Source of the DNA: Crocinitomicaceae bacterium | GTDB taxonomy: Bacteria > Bacteroidota > Bacteroidia > Flavobacteriales_D > Crocinitomicaceae | Length of the DNA: 64,000 bases | Assembly (NCBI GenBank): GCA_028689775.1 | Contig: JAQVCM010000006.1 | Span: 62,001-126,000, forward strand | Direction: 5' to 3' | In this document: piece by piece, positions 26,740 to 35,920 of the stretch | Position numbering within the stretch: position 1 is the stretch's first letter | How the letters are laid out: every line of letters starts with the position of its first letter | Position numbers and translations under genes: made by a program | The notes under the pieces: generated by a model | Database searches by the model: none | The model's input: the letters and a program-made list of their open reading frames with translations, nothing else | What the model was told of the DNA's origin: nothing

Positions 26740-28188
26740 TTGAAGCGACTTTACGTATTTAGCATCAAATCTTTCGTTGGCCCATTTGTGGTCACGTTGT
26801 GTATTTCTATGTTCATGCTCATCATGCAATTTTTCTGGAAATACATCGATGATTTGATGGGTAAAGGAATTAGTGCGACGGTCATTTTAGAATTATTATT
26901 TTACGTTTCAGCTAGTTTGATACCACTGGCTCTACCGTTGGCGATGTTGTTATCGTCCATCATGACAATTGGAAATCTGGCGGAAAACAATGAGTTAACC
27001 GCCTTAAAATCTGCTGGATTATCGCTATACCGCATCTTAAGACCGCTCACTCTTTTCGTGTTCTTAATATGTCTTGGAACATTTTATTTTGCAAATTACG
27101 TCATTCCGGTAGCAAACTTAAAATGGAGATCCTTGATTTATGACATTCAAGAAACCAAAATATCAACGATTTTAACTCCTGGAAAATACAACGATCAACT
27201 CGACGGTTTTACCATTAAAATAGACAAAGGAACAGATTCTCATTTTACAGGAGTGACCATCCACGATCATACAGACAAAAACATTGTCAAAACAATCCGG
27301 GCTGAAAGTGGGGAGGTTTTTAAATCTCAAGATGGTTCGAGTTTGTTTTTTAATTTGAAAAATGGCATGGCATTCGAAGAACTTTCAAATTCTCCAATGC
27401 AAGATTCGCAGTCTAGCACGTTCCACCCATCAAGACGGTCTTCGTTTTCGGATGCAACTTATAAAATCGACATTTCTGGTTTTCAAATGAATAAGACGGA
27501 TGAAGATTTGTTTAAAAATAAACACGAAATGTTCAATGTTTTTCAACTCAACGAAGCCATTGATTCAATTCAGAAACAAACCACTCAAATTCTTTTCAAT
27601 TTCAATCAAAGCTTAAAAACCAATCATCCATATTTTCTTTCACAAGGAAAAGTGGAGCTTGTCGACACAAATACAAGCGAGGTACTTCCCTCCACTTCTA
27701 AAGAAATCATTTTGCTTTCAGAAATTCCAAAATCAGATTTGATTGTAGCACAAAATTCCGCAATCAGCAAAATCAGAACTTTAAAAGAAAATTTGGATGG
27801 ACAAAAGGTATTTATTGAATCCATTGAAAATGAATTAGATCGCTACTTGATTGAGTTTAACCGCAAATTTTCTTTAACCATTACCATCTTAGTCTTGTTC
27901 TTCATTGGTGCACCTTTGGGAGCAATTGTTAAAAAAGGTGGATTTGGAGCTCCAGTTGTTATCGCCGCTTTGCTTTTCATGATCTATTTTGTATTGATTA
28001 GTGTGGGCGAAAGTTTGGCTACGCAAGGCGTATTGAGTCCATTTTTAGGAATGTGGATGGCCACTTTTATTCTTACTCCTTTTGCATTCTTATTGATGCG
28101 AAGTGCTGCAAATGATTCCAAATTGTTTAACAGCGAGTTCTGGAAATCTATTTTTAAAAGAAAAAAACAAATACAAGTCGAAAAATAA
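26740..28188 (+). CDS. LptF/LptG family LPS export permease
   Basis: 482 residues. N-terminal helices (FVGPFVVTLCISMFMLIMQF) and C-terminal helices (ALLFMIYFVLISVGES) surround a periplasmic beta-jellyroll region of about 260 residues, as in LptF/LptG. The protein links the LptB ATPase to the periplasmic bridge that carries LPS outward. The start is a TTG at 26740, with no usable ATG until residue 25, which would lose part of the first helix. It overlaps the following glycosyltransferase by one base. Confidence 0.9.
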   Translation: MKRLYVFSIKSFVGPFVVTLCISMFMLIMQFFWKYIDDLMGKGISATVILELLFYVSASLIPLALPLAMLLSSIMTIGNLAENNELTALKSAGLSLYRILRPLTLFVFLICLGTFYFANYVIPVANLKWRSLIYDIQETKISTILTPGKYNDQLDGFTIKIDKGTDSHFTGVTIHDHTDKNIVKTIRAESGEVFKSQDGSSLFFNLKNGMAFEELSNSPMQDSQSSTFHPSRRSSFSDATYKIDISGFQMNKTDEDLFKNKHEMFNVFQLNEAIDSIQKQTTQILFNFNQSLKTNHPYFLSQGKVELVDTNTSEVLPSTSKEIILLSEIPKSDLIVAQNSAISKIRTLKENLDGQKVFIESIENELDRYLIEFNRKFSLTITILVLFFIGAPLGAIVKKGGFGAPVVIAALLFMIYFVLISVGESLATQGVLSPFLGMWMATFILTPFAFLLMRSAANDSKLFNSEFWKSIFKRKKQIQVEK

Positions 28189-29375
28189 TGAAGGTTCTAT
28201 TCGTCACGCATAAACCAATTTTCCCCCTCATCGATGGAGGTTGCATTGCGATGCATGCGTTTTTACAAAACCTTTTACATGTAGGTTGTGAAATTCAAAA
28301 CATCAGCATTTCCACATCAAAACATCCTTTTGATTTAAAGAATTATCCTGCTGATTTACAAAAAGAAATCAAACCAGAAAGTGTTTTCATCAACACAAAA
28401 ATAAACATCATCAAGGCGCTTCAAGCGTTAGTAACTTCTGAATCCTACAACGTTTCTCGATTTTATTCTACGCAATTTGAAACGTTAATTCTTTCCAAAG
28501 TCAAAAATTCAGATTTTGATTTCATCCTTTTAGAAAGTGCTTTTCTGTTGCCGTATGTAGATGCAATTCGTTCGCAATTCAGCGGTAAAATAATTGTTCG
28601 CACGCACAATGTGGAATACAAAATTTGGGAAAGGATGTCCGAATTTACTGGCAATTTGCTGAAAAAAAAATACCTTCAAAAATTATCCAAAGACCTGAAA
28701 AACTACGAAATCAAGAACTTGAAGAAAGTGGATGGTTTGGTTTGTATCTCAGATTTAGATAAAAGAACTTTTCAGTCTCACGGAATTCATATTCCCATGG
28801 TAACGATTCCTGTTTCAATGAAACGGAATGAAACGCTGAAATTTGATGGGAAATCCAATGACATCTTCTTTTTAGGTGCGATGAATTGGCAACCCAATAG
28901 TGAAGCGGTCGACGCTTTATTGAACGAAATTTTCCCAAAAATCAGAATTAAATTCCCGAATACGAACTTGCACTTAGCAGGTTCTTACATGCCTTCTAAA
29001 TTACTCCAATTAAAACAAGACGGCGTCGTTGTGCACGGTCGTGTCGAAAACGTCGCGGAATTTATGGCACAACATGGAATTTTAGTGGTGCCACTTCAAT
29101 CTGGTTCGGGCATCCGAATTAAAATTCTGGAAGCGATGGCAGTTGGAACTCCCGTGATTGCAACAAAAGTTGGTTTTGAAGGAATTCCAGTTCTGAATAG
29201 AATCGAAGGAATCGTTGCCAATTCTACCCAAGAGATTTGCGATGCGATTTGGGATTTAATCGAAACACCAGCTTTGGCAAAATTGATCGGCGAAAAGGGT
29301 CAAAAAATGATTCAAGAAAAATACAGTCAAGAACAAGTTTCAGCTAAGATTTATGAGTTCCTTCAATCCTTCTAA
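28188..29375 (+). CDS. Glycosyltransferase, GT4-like
   Basis: 395 residues, GT-B fold. The N-terminal domain starts MKVLFVTHKPIFPLIDGG. The C-terminal domain has FLGAMNWQPNSEAVD and the nucleotide-sugar segment VPLQSGSGIRIKILEAMAVG, with the E-x7-E-like motif, then GTPVIATKVGFEG. It probably transfers a sugar to a lipid-linked or surface glycan. Its start overlaps the LptF-like gene by one base and its end overlaps the next glycosyltransferase by 23, so the three are coupled. Confidence 0.9.
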   Translation: MKVLFVTHKPIFPLIDGGCIAMHAFLQNLLHVGCEIQNISISTSKHPFDLKNYPADLQKEIKPESVFINTKINIIKALQALVTSESYNVSRFYSTQFETLILSKVKNSDFDFILLESAFLLPYVDAIRSQFSGKIIVRTHNVEYKIWERMSEFTGNLLKKKYLQKLSKDLKNYEIKNLKKVDGLVCISDLDKRTFQSHGIHIPMVTIPVSMKRNETLKFDGKSNDIFFLGAMNWQPNSEAVDALLNEIFPKIRIKFPNTNLHLAGSYMPSKLLQLKQDGVVVHGRVENVAEFMAQHGILVVPLQSGSGIRIKILEAMAVGTPVIATKVGFEGIPVLNRIEGIVANSTQEICDAIWDLIETPALAKLIGEKGQKMIQEKYSQEQVSAKIYEFLQSF

Positions 29376-30546
29376 AAAGCCTGTTCTAGCGGTTATCTTG
29401 TCGCGGTTTCCCTTTCCTTTGGAGAAGGGCGATAAACTGCGTGCGTACTATCAAATCAAAGATTTATCGAAACATTTTGACATCGAGTTAATTTGTATTT
29501 CGGACATTCAAGTCACGCAAGAAAACCAAAATCAATTAAAGGATTATTGTAAAAACATGCACGTTTTTGAATTGCGAAAGATCGGTATTATCTGGTCTCT
29601 TTTCAAAGGCATCTTCAATAAAAAACCATTTCAAGTTCAGTACTTTTATCAACCTTGGATTCAGCGAAAAATCAATGAAATCGTTCTTAAATCAAAACCT
29701 GAACACATTTATTGTCAATTAGTTCGATCTTCTGAATACGTCAAAAACTACCATGAATGCAAGAAAACATTGGACTACATGGATGCATTATCCAAAGGAA
29801 TCGAACGTAGAAAAAAATCTGCATTTGGACTGAAAAAAGAATTGATGAAGATGGAAAGCAAGCGATTAACTGCTTATGAAAGATCCATTTTTGATTATTT
29901 CGAATTTCATACCATCATCTCCAAACAAGATCGTCAATTCATCTTGCACCCAAAACAAAAAAAGATTCAAATCATTCCGAATGGTGTGGATCAGAAATTC
30001 TTTGAATTTACTTCCAAAAAGCCTCACTTTGATTTGGTTTTTACCGGAAACATGAGCTATCCGCCAAACATTGAGGCTGCTTTGTACATCAAAAATCAAT
30101 TGATGCCTTTGTTGGAAAAACAGTTACCAACGATTCAATGCTTGATTTCAGGTGTAAATCCAACAAACATCTTAAAGAAATGTGCTTCTGATAATTTCAT
30201 TGTCAGCGGTTGGGTTGAAGATATTCGTGACAGTTATGCAAATGCAAAAATTTTCATTGCACCGATGATGCTCGGAACAGGATTACAAAACAAACTACTG
30301 GAAGCCATGGCGATGGGACTTCCTTGCATTACCACTACATTGGCCAACAATGCATTAAACGCAATTCCGAATCAACAGATCTTGATTGCCGACACTGAAA
30401 ATGAATTTATTAATCAGGTTAATCTATTGATGAATGATGTCCTTTTTTATCAGCGAATTGCTGAAAATGGACAAGCTTTTGTAAAAGAAAATTATCAATG
30501 GAGCGTGATTAACGATCGCTTGATTGGGATGATTCAGTCGGAATGA
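29353..30546 (+). CDS. Glycosyltransferase, GT4-like (second)
   Basis: 397 residues. LSRFPFPLEKGDKLRAYYQ near residue 15 is typical of the sugar transferase group TIGR03087. The donor-binding half includes FTGNMSYPPN, GWVEDIRDSYANAKIFIAPM, and LGTGLQNKLLEAMAMGLPC. It overlaps the previous gene by 23 bases, a sign of coupled translation. Together they probably make part of a surface glycan exported near the LPS pathway. The acceptor is unknown. Confidence 0.88.
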   Translation: MSSFNPSKKPVLAVILSRFPFPLEKGDKLRAYYQIKDLSKHFDIELICISDIQVTQENQNQLKDYCKNMHVFELRKIGIIWSLFKGIFNKKPFQVQYFYQPWIQRKINEIVLKSKPEHIYCQLVRSSEYVKNYHECKKTLDYMDALSKGIERRKKSAFGLKKELMKMESKRLTAYERSIFDYFEFHTIISKQDRQFILHPKQKKIQIIPNGVDQKFFEFTSKKPHFDLVFTGNMSYPPNIEAALYIKNQLMPLLEKQLPTIQCLISGVNPTNILKKCASDNFIVSGWVEDIRDSYANAKIFIAPMMLGTGLQNKLLEAMAMGLPCITTTLANNALNAIPNQQILIADTENEFINQVNLLMNDVLFYQRIAENGQAFVKENYQWSVINDRLIGMIQSE

Positions 30547-30590
30547 AAATATTAATTGATCGAATACTACAGAACATCAAGAAAATCTCT

Positions 30591-30622
30591 TTTGGAATTT
30601 TAAAAACAAATACGTATCTTTG
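30591..30622 (+). promoter_or_regulatory. Promoter of the VapBC-like pair
   Basis: TTTG at 30591-30594, 20-base spacer, TATCTTTG at 30615-30622, and ATG 18 bases later. This fits the Bacteroidota -33/-7 consensus well. Confidence 0.65.
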
Positions 30623-30639
30623 AAATTAAAACACGTGTA

Positions 30640-30882
30640 ATGACAACCAAGCTAACATTGACAGTTGAAAAATCAATAATTGAAAGAGCAAAGCTGTATG
30701 CGAAAAATACTGGCAGAAGTTTATCTGAAATAATTGAGAATTACTTGGAGAATATCACTGATGATACTGATACGACGAGCGTTTCTCCGAAGTTGCGAAA
30801 TATTGTCGGAGCTGTAAAACTTCCAAAAGATTTTGACGAAGAAACGGAATTGCGAAACGCATTAGAAAAGAAATATTTATGA
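30640..30882 (+). CDS. Antitoxin of a PIN-toxin pair (DUF6364-like)
   Basis: 80 residues. It starts TTKLTLTVEKSIIERAKLYA, a short strand and helix resembling ribbon-helix-helix DNA-binding antitoxins, followed by GRSLSEIIENYLENI. The acidic C-terminus probably wraps the toxin. The DUF6364-like assignment is from memory. It overlaps the PIN gene by 4 bases. Confidence 0.8.
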   Translation: MTTKLTLTVEKSIIERAKLYAKNTGRSLSEIIENYLENITDDTDTTSVSPKLRNIVGAVKLPKDFDEETELRNALEKKYL

Positions 30883-31307
30883 AAAAAGTATTTCTTGATA
30901 CGAACATAATCATTGATTTAATTGCGGATAGAAAACCTTTTAGTAAATATGCAATCGAAATTTTTAGATTATCGGAGGAAAAGAAAATAGAAGCTTTTAC
31001 TTCTTCGCATTCGATTGCAACAACTCACTATTTACTTAAAAAGTACTTAGATGAAAAATCACTTCGAGAAGTTTTATTCAATCTTCTAGCATTCATAACC
31101 ATCATTCCCGTTGATGTAGACATTATAAAAAAAGGTTTAAGATCAAGCCATAAAGACTTTGAAGATTCGATTCAAATTTTATGCGCCTCTTCGATTGAGA
31201 ATATGGACTGCATTATCACACGTGATTTAAAACATTTTAAGCAAAGTGAAATTCAGGTTTTTAGTCCGGATGATTTTATGCTTAAGTATAACTCGGGCAT
31301 CGATTAA
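30879..31307 (+). CDS. PIN-domain toxin (VapC-like)
   Basis: 142 residues. Acidic residues of the PIN nuclease are visible: Asp7 in FLDTNIIID, Asp96 with Glu95 in DFEDSIQ, and Asp116 in ITRDLKHF. Such toxins cleave tRNA or rRNA; the target here is unknown. The gene overlaps the antitoxin by 4 bases. All key residues are present, so it looks functional. Confidence 0.88.
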   Translation: MKKVFLDTNIIIDLIADRKPFSKYAIEIFRLSEEKKIEAFTSSHSIATTHYLLKKYLDEKSLREVLFNLLAFITIIPVDVDIIKKGLRSSHKDFEDSIQILCASSIENMDCIITRDLKHFKQSEIQVFSPDDFMLKYNSGID

Positions 31308-31391
31308 CAGTATTGTTGAGTGAATCTCTTACTTGTAGTGAAATAATGTGGTTGGCAAATTCAAATTCGACATTTATTACTTTCACGTTTT

Positions 31392-33524
31392 CTAAACAAC
31401 CTCAATGTTAAAATCCTTCGTAAAACTCAATTTACCTTCAATCGCTTCTGAATTTCCTGGAAGCATCAAACCTTTCAGTTTTCCTGTTTGACCTTTTTCT
31501 AATAAATCGTAAATCTGTTTTTCGGTGATTTTTTTACCTAAAATATCGAAGGGAATTTTAAATCCACAAACAGCGAAATTGGAACATCCGTATGCGGAAT
31601 TTCCTTTCATTAGCAAATGTTGCTTGCATTTTGGACAATGCATGGTTTCCAAATTGATTTCCTCTTTTGGCTTGACAACTCTTGGTTTGCGTTCTTTTTT
31701 TTCTGGCTCAATTGCCGCAGCAGCTGCAGCTTCCCCATCTGTCACCATGTTGATGACGCGATGCGTGTTGAAAATCACTTCGTTGGTCAAGTCAACAACC
31801 ATTTGAATTAATTCTTGCTTGAACGTTTCGGAAGCATATTCTCCCTTCTCTATCAAACGTAATTTTCGTTCCCAATCTCCCGTCAATTCAGGACTTTTCA
31901 GCAATTCATTTTGAATGGTGTCAATCAAGTCGATTCCGGTTTGCGTGGCAATCAAATTCTTTTTTCGTTTTTCAATGTATTTACGACGAAAAAGCGTTTC
32001 GATGATATTCGCTCGCGTTGATGGTCGACCGATTCCATTGTCTTTCAGTAATTCACGCATTTCTTCATCATCAACCTGTCTGCCAGCAGTTTCCATCGCT
32101 CTCAAAAGTGTGGCTTCCGTATAGGCTTTAGGTGGTGAAGTTTTTCCTTGGTGAATTTTAGGTTCGTGCGGTCCACTTTCTCCTTCTGTAAAATGAGGCA
32201 TCACTTTATCTTCATCCGCATCTTTTTTTACAGCAGCATCATTGACATATACTTCACGCCATCCCATTTCAATAATCTGTTTTCCAGTAGCCTTGAATTC
32301 AATTTGTCCAACTTTCGCCAGAACAGTTGTATTCGAAACCTTACATTCTGGGTAAAATGCAGCGATAAAACGTTTGGCAATCAAATCGTAAATGTGTTGT
32401 TCCTGCACAGAAATTCCAGAAGGAACAATTCCTGTAGGAATAATCGCGTGGTGATCGGTGATTTTTTTGTTGTCAAAAACCGTTTTCAATTTTGGAATTG
32501 GTTTTGCCAAAACAGGCGCCGTTAATTGACTGTAATATTTCATTCCTTGTAAAATTCCAGAAATTTTCGGGTACACATCATCCGGAAGATAAGTCGTATC
32601 AACCCTTGGATACGTCACCATTTTGCCTTCATATAAACGCTGAATCAACTTTAAAGTTTCTTCTGCTGAATAGCCGTATTTTCTATTGGACTCAACTTGT
32701 AATCCTGTTAAATCGAACAAACGCAAGTTTCCTTCTTTTCCTTCTTTTTGCTCAAATGCTGTAATTTCAAAAAGATGTTCTTTCAAATAAGCCAAGCCTT
32801 TTTCCGCTTTCTCTAGCGAAGTCAATCGTTCGATGACAGCTGAAAATTCAGTTTCACGGTAAAGGGTTTTCAATTCCCAATAATCTTCCGAAAGAAAGGC
32901 ATCCATTTCTTTTTGCCTAAGAACGATCATTGCTAACGTTGGTGTCTGAACTCTTCCAACCGATAAAACACCTTTTCCACGACTGAATTTAGTCGTAAAT
33001 AAACGCGTTGCATTCATTCCCAACAACCAATCTCCAATCGCTCTCGCGCTACCTGCGGCGTATAAATTATCGTAGGAATTGCTTTCTTTCAATTTGCCAA
33101 AACCTTCTCGAATTGCCTCTTCTGTCAAAGACGAAATCCACAAACGTTTGATCGGAACTTTGCATTGTGCTTTCAACAAAACCCAACGTTGAATGAGTTC
33201 TCCTTCCTGTCCAGCATCTCCGCAATTAATCACCTCCGTTGCTTGAGACACTAACCTAGAAATGATGTGAAATTGCTTTTGAACACCTGGATTGTCAATC
33301 AATTTTATTCCAAAACTAGAAGGAATCATGGGTAAACTTTCCAGTCTCCACGATTTCCATTGTTCTGAATAATCGTGCGGTTCTTTCAAGGTACAAAAGT
33401 GACCAAAAGTCCAAGTAACTTGATAACCGTTTCCTTCCATGTAGCCGTCTTTCGCTTGTGTAGCACCAATTACTTTTGCAATATCTTTTGCTACACTCGG
33501 TTTTTCAGCTATACAAACTATCAT
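31392..33524 (-). CDS. topB: Type IA DNA topoisomerase III
   Basis: 710 residues. The TOPRIM domain starts MIVCIAEKPSVAK (Glu7) and contains GDAGQEGELI, where the second Asp of the usual DADREGE motif is Gly. The active-site Tyr305 is in MVTYPRVDTTYL. A C-terminal zinc-binding segment (CPKCKQHLL, then CSNFAVCGF) follows a basic linker. The enzyme relaxes or decatenates DNA by single-strand passage. A TATCTTTG box (33561-33568) precedes the ATG. A TopB of this kind is often on mobile elements but is also chromosomal in Bacteroidota. Confidence 0.93.
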   Translation of the reverse strand: MIVCIAEKPSVAKDIAKVIGATQAKDGYMEGNGYQVTWTFGHFCTLKEPHDYSEQWKSWRLESLPMIPSSFGIKLIDNPGVQKQFHIISRLVSQATEVINCGDAGQEGELIQRWVLLKAQCKVPIKRLWISSLTEEAIREGFGKLKESNSYDNLYAAGSARAIGDWLLGMNATRLFTTKFSRGKGVLSVGRVQTPTLAMIVLRQKEMDAFLSEDYWELKTLYRETEFSAVIERLTSLEKAEKGLAYLKEHLFEITAFEQKEGKEGNLRLFDLTGLQVESNRKYGYSAEETLKLIQRLYEGKMVTYPRVDTTYLPDDVYPKISGILQGMKYYSQLTAPVLAKPIPKLKTVFDNKKITDHHAIIPTGIVPSGISVQEQHIYDLIAKRFIAAFYPECKVSNTTVLAKVGQIEFKATGKQIIEMGWREVYVNDAAVKKDADEDKVMPHFTEGESGPHEPKIHQGKTSPPKAYTEATLLRAMETAGRQVDDEEMRELLKDNGIGRPSTRANIIETLFRRKYIEKRKKNLIATQTGIDLIDTIQNELLKSPELTGDWERKLRLIEKGEYASETFKQELIQMVVDLTNEVIFNTHRVINMVTDGEAAAAAAIEPEKKERKPRVVKPKEEINLETMHCPKCKQHLLMKGNSAYGCSNFAVCGFKIPFDILGKKITEKQIYDLLEKGQTGKLKGLMLPGNSEAIEGKLSFTKDFNIEVV

Positions 33525-33560
33525 TATTTATTGGAAGGATTGGTTATTTTGGAACAAGAA

Positions 33561-33568
33561 CAAAGATA
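33561..33568 (-). promoter_or_regulatory. -7 box TATCTTTG of topB
   Basis: Perfect TAnnTTTG box 37 bases before the ATG. Confidence 0.5.
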
Positions 33569-33608
33569 CATTTCCTTTTGAAAAAAAGGGAGGAAAATCG
33601 AATCAGAA

Positions 33609-34115
33609 TTACTTCTTGGTGTATTTTTTCACTGTAAAATTATACGCATTTTTAGAATCAGCTGTGTGTGAACGAACCACCTCTTCATTCCACAGCGAAA
33701 AATCAAGCGACGGGAAAAAAGTATCTGCTCCGAAAGTGTGATCTACATAGGTGATAAACATTTCTTCTACCCAATTGTTTTCCAAAGCTTCCTGATAGAT
33801 TTGTCCACCGCCAATGATAAAAACAGTCCGTTCTGTTTCATTTTCATACTGTTTCAAACACACTTCCATGCTATTAAATACAAAACAATTCGGCGCGATA
33901 AAGTCTGTATTCCGAGTCAAGACAGCATTTTCCCTATTGGGTAGCGGACGAAATTTTTCTGGAATGGATTCAAAGTTTTTTCTGCCCATCACCACAATGT
34001 GATTCAAAGTTGTTTCCTTGAAAAAAAGCATATCAGCAGGCAAATGCCACATCAAATCATTGTTTTTACCGATTCCTTTCTCCAAGTCCATCGCAACTAT
34101 CAAACTTACTTTCAT
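33609..34115 (-). CDS. folA: Dihydrofolate reductase
   Basis: 168 residues. LIVAMDLEKGIGKNNDLMWHLPADM is the N-terminal DHFR signature, with the Asp/Glu-type active site after the LP turn. VVMGRKNFESIP binds NADPH and VFIIGGGQIYQEAL is the GGxxIY motif near residue 105. It reduces dihydrofolate to tetrahydrofolate. Single gene between topB and the SirB1-like gene. Confidence 0.95.
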   Translation of the reverse strand: MKVSLIVAMDLEKGIGKNNDLMWHLPADMLFFKETTLNHIVVMGRKNFESIPEKFRPLPNRENAVLTRNTDFIAPNCFVFNSMEVCLKQYENETERTVFIIGGGQIYQEALENNWVEEMFITYVDHTFGADTFFPSLDFSLWNEEVVRSHTADSKNAYNFTVKKYTKK

Positions 34116-34222
34116 AAAATATTCTATTAGAAATTGAATGTTTGCTAAAAATAGACAAAATGGAGCAATTGATTACTTGAAGCGTGCAGGAGATCTGGAA
34201 GAAAAGAAAATTTGAAGTGATT

Positions 34223-35110
34223 TTAAAGCTGATACTGATCAAAAAGCTTTTTAATTTCCGACAATTCATTCACTTTTCGAACATTGCCACTTTGTTGAAA
34301 AGCAGCCATGAGATTCAAAATCATTCTTTTGATTATCTGCGTATTGGGACAAGGTTCAAAATACTCTCTTCTTTCTTTCAGATTTAATTTTGCGATAAAC
34401 TGCTGAATATCTGCTTCCTGAATGATGCTTCCTTTTGAAAATGGATTGATGTAAAATAAAACACCATACGGACTTTCTTTGCCTGAGGAAGCATGGATTG
34501 CGTGCTCATCCATGTAGGCCAAAACAAAATGGTTTGGTAAATTAACACCATATACCGGAAGTTTTAACGATTGCGCAATGACACTATAGATCAAGCTGAG
34601 CGTTAATGGATTTCCTTTTCTGGCTTGTAAAACGGTATTGACAAAAGAATTAAGTGGAGAATGATAATTCTTAGAATCACCTTCAAAGCAATTTTGTTCA
34701 AAAAATACGTGATTGAAGGTTTTGATTTTCTCAAAAGAAGTTTGATTTGGATTCATTTCAATCCAGATTGCCTTTCTAATTCGTTCTATTTCTAACTTTA
34801 CAGCGTCTGTATCAATTCCCGGATATTGATATCTGCACAGAATAAGTGCACCTTCCAATAAATCTTTTTCTTCAGAATAAATCCAAGCTTTCATCATTTC
34901 ATGAATGGTTTCCACTTGAATTTCGTGAATCAGGTTTTCTACTCGATTCTGAAAAAGTAATCCATAGGTTGTGTATTCCCAAGATTCCTCTAAATACGGA
35001 ATTGCTTCCGAACCAAAAGACTTCAATTGATCATGCACATGTTCATACACGTGATCATCTGGATCATCAATGAGCTGGATAAGTGCTTGAACGGATTGGA
35101 TACTCAACAT
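34223..35110 (-). CDS. SirB1-like transglutaminase-fold protein
   Basis: 295 residues. HEAT-like helices in the first third are followed by the SirB1/transglutaminase-core pattern: FNHVFFEQNCFEGDSKNYHS, SFVNTVLQARKGNPLTLSLIY and LPVYGVNLPNHFVLAYM. The usual Cys/His/Asp triad is not clearly complete: His is present, while the Cys position in the NPLTLSLIY block is Thr/Ser, so the protein may be non-catalytic. A TACCTTTG box ends 5 bases before the ATG. Confidence 0.82.
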   Translation of the reverse strand: MLSIQSVQALIQLIDDPDDHVYEHVHDQLKSFGSEAIPYLEESWEYTTYGLLFQNRVENLIHEIQVETIHEMMKAWIYSEEKDLLEGALILCRYQYPGIDTDAVKLEIERIRKAIWIEMNPNQTSFEKIKTFNHVFFEQNCFEGDSKNYHSPLNSFVNTVLQARKGNPLTLSLIYSVIAQSLKLPVYGVNLPNHFVLAYMDEHAIHASSGKESPYGVLFYINPFSKGSIIQEADIQQFIAKLNLKERREYFEPCPNTQIIKRMILNLMAAFQQSGNVRKVNELSEIKKLFDQYQL

Positions 35111-35114
35111 ATCG

Positions 35115-35122
35115 CAAAGGTA
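35115..35122 (-). promoter_or_regulatory. -7 box TACCTTTG, ATG-proximal
   Basis: The box ends 5 bases before the ATG at 35110, so the transcript would be leaderless or carry only a few bases of leader. Confidence 0.5.
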
Positions 35123-35188
35123 GATACTTAATGCAGATGCTTGAAGTAAGGCTCAATGACTTTTAAATGGTCAATTGTTAATTAAAGT

Positions 35189-35749
35189 TTAAAGCTTCGG
35201 AAAATTGAATGGTTTACTCGCATCTTTCGCGTGAGCGTTCTTGTTTCGCATGTCTTCATTTTCAACAATCGTGATGATCTTTTGTAGTGTAATGTTGTTT
35301 GGAATGGTAATTTGCTGTCCATCAGTAGACTCTAAATGCATGAAGAAAAAAGAAATACTGGTCAATTTCCCTTCAAGAAAATAATCTTTTTCACTAATTT
35401 GAATGATGTCTCCTAGCTTCGCTGGATGTGTAAAGAACATCACCAATCCAGCAGTAATGTTTGATAAAATAGACCATTGAGCGAAAAATGCAATCCCTAA
35501 AACGGTGATGGTTGAAGTGATAAAAACCAACATCTGTTTGCGATCAACTCCCCAAATCATGGTTAATAAAACAAAAACAAGCAGTAAAACGAGGAAATTG
35601 ATTACCCGCACAATCACCCTTCTTCGTTCAATCGTAACATGTAAATGAATTGCTAATTTCTTGATTGCTCGTTGGGTGAAAAAACGAACAGCAACCAATA
35701 ACAAAAGAAGAATTGCAGTTTCAATAATTTGTAATTCGTATGACTCCAT
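35189..35749 (-). CDS. Small MscS-type mechanosensitive channel protein
   Basis: 186 residues. There are three helices (about 9-27, 45-63 and 72-105), the third being the glycine/alanine-rich pore helix with FFAQWSILSNITAGLVMFF. The short beta domain has HPAKLGDIIQI and TDGQQITIPNN, the MscS signature. It is shorter than E. coli MscS (286 residues) and lacks most of the C-terminal cage. Probably gates solute release on osmotic downshift. Confidence 0.88.
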   Translation of the reverse strand: MESYELQIIETAILLLLLVAVRFFTQRAIKKLAIHLHVTIERRRVIVRVINFLVLLLVFVLLTMIWGVDRKQMLVFITSTITVLGIAFFAQWSILSNITAGLVMFFTHPAKLGDIIQISEKDYFLEGKLTSISFFFMHLESTDGQQITIPNNITLQKIITIVENEDMRNKNAHAKDASKPFNFPKL

Positions 35750-35854
35750 TTTTTATTAATCTAAAGCGTGAAAGAAGTTGTAAAGTTACCGATAATCTAC
35801 CATTCTAAGCGGAACGCACGGAAGTTTTAACAATCCTTATCATACCTTCTGGAA

Positions 35855-35891
35855 ATAAAAACGGTTGTACATTCATCAGAATACACAACCG
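35855..35891 (-). terminator. Terminator of the nitrite-reductase operon
   Basis: On the minus strand CGGTTGT and ACAACCG pair (35885-35891 with 35862-35868), with ATTC/GAAT extending inside, followed by five T. It lies 30 bases past the barrel gene's stop codon. Confidence 0.8.
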
Positions 35892-35920
35892 CTTAACGAT
35901 ATAAATCGGAGGTCGATTTT

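Noticed and set aside
34223-35110. SirB1-like protein as an active transglutaminase
   Set aside because: The catalytic Cys is not visible at the expected position, so activity is not claimed.
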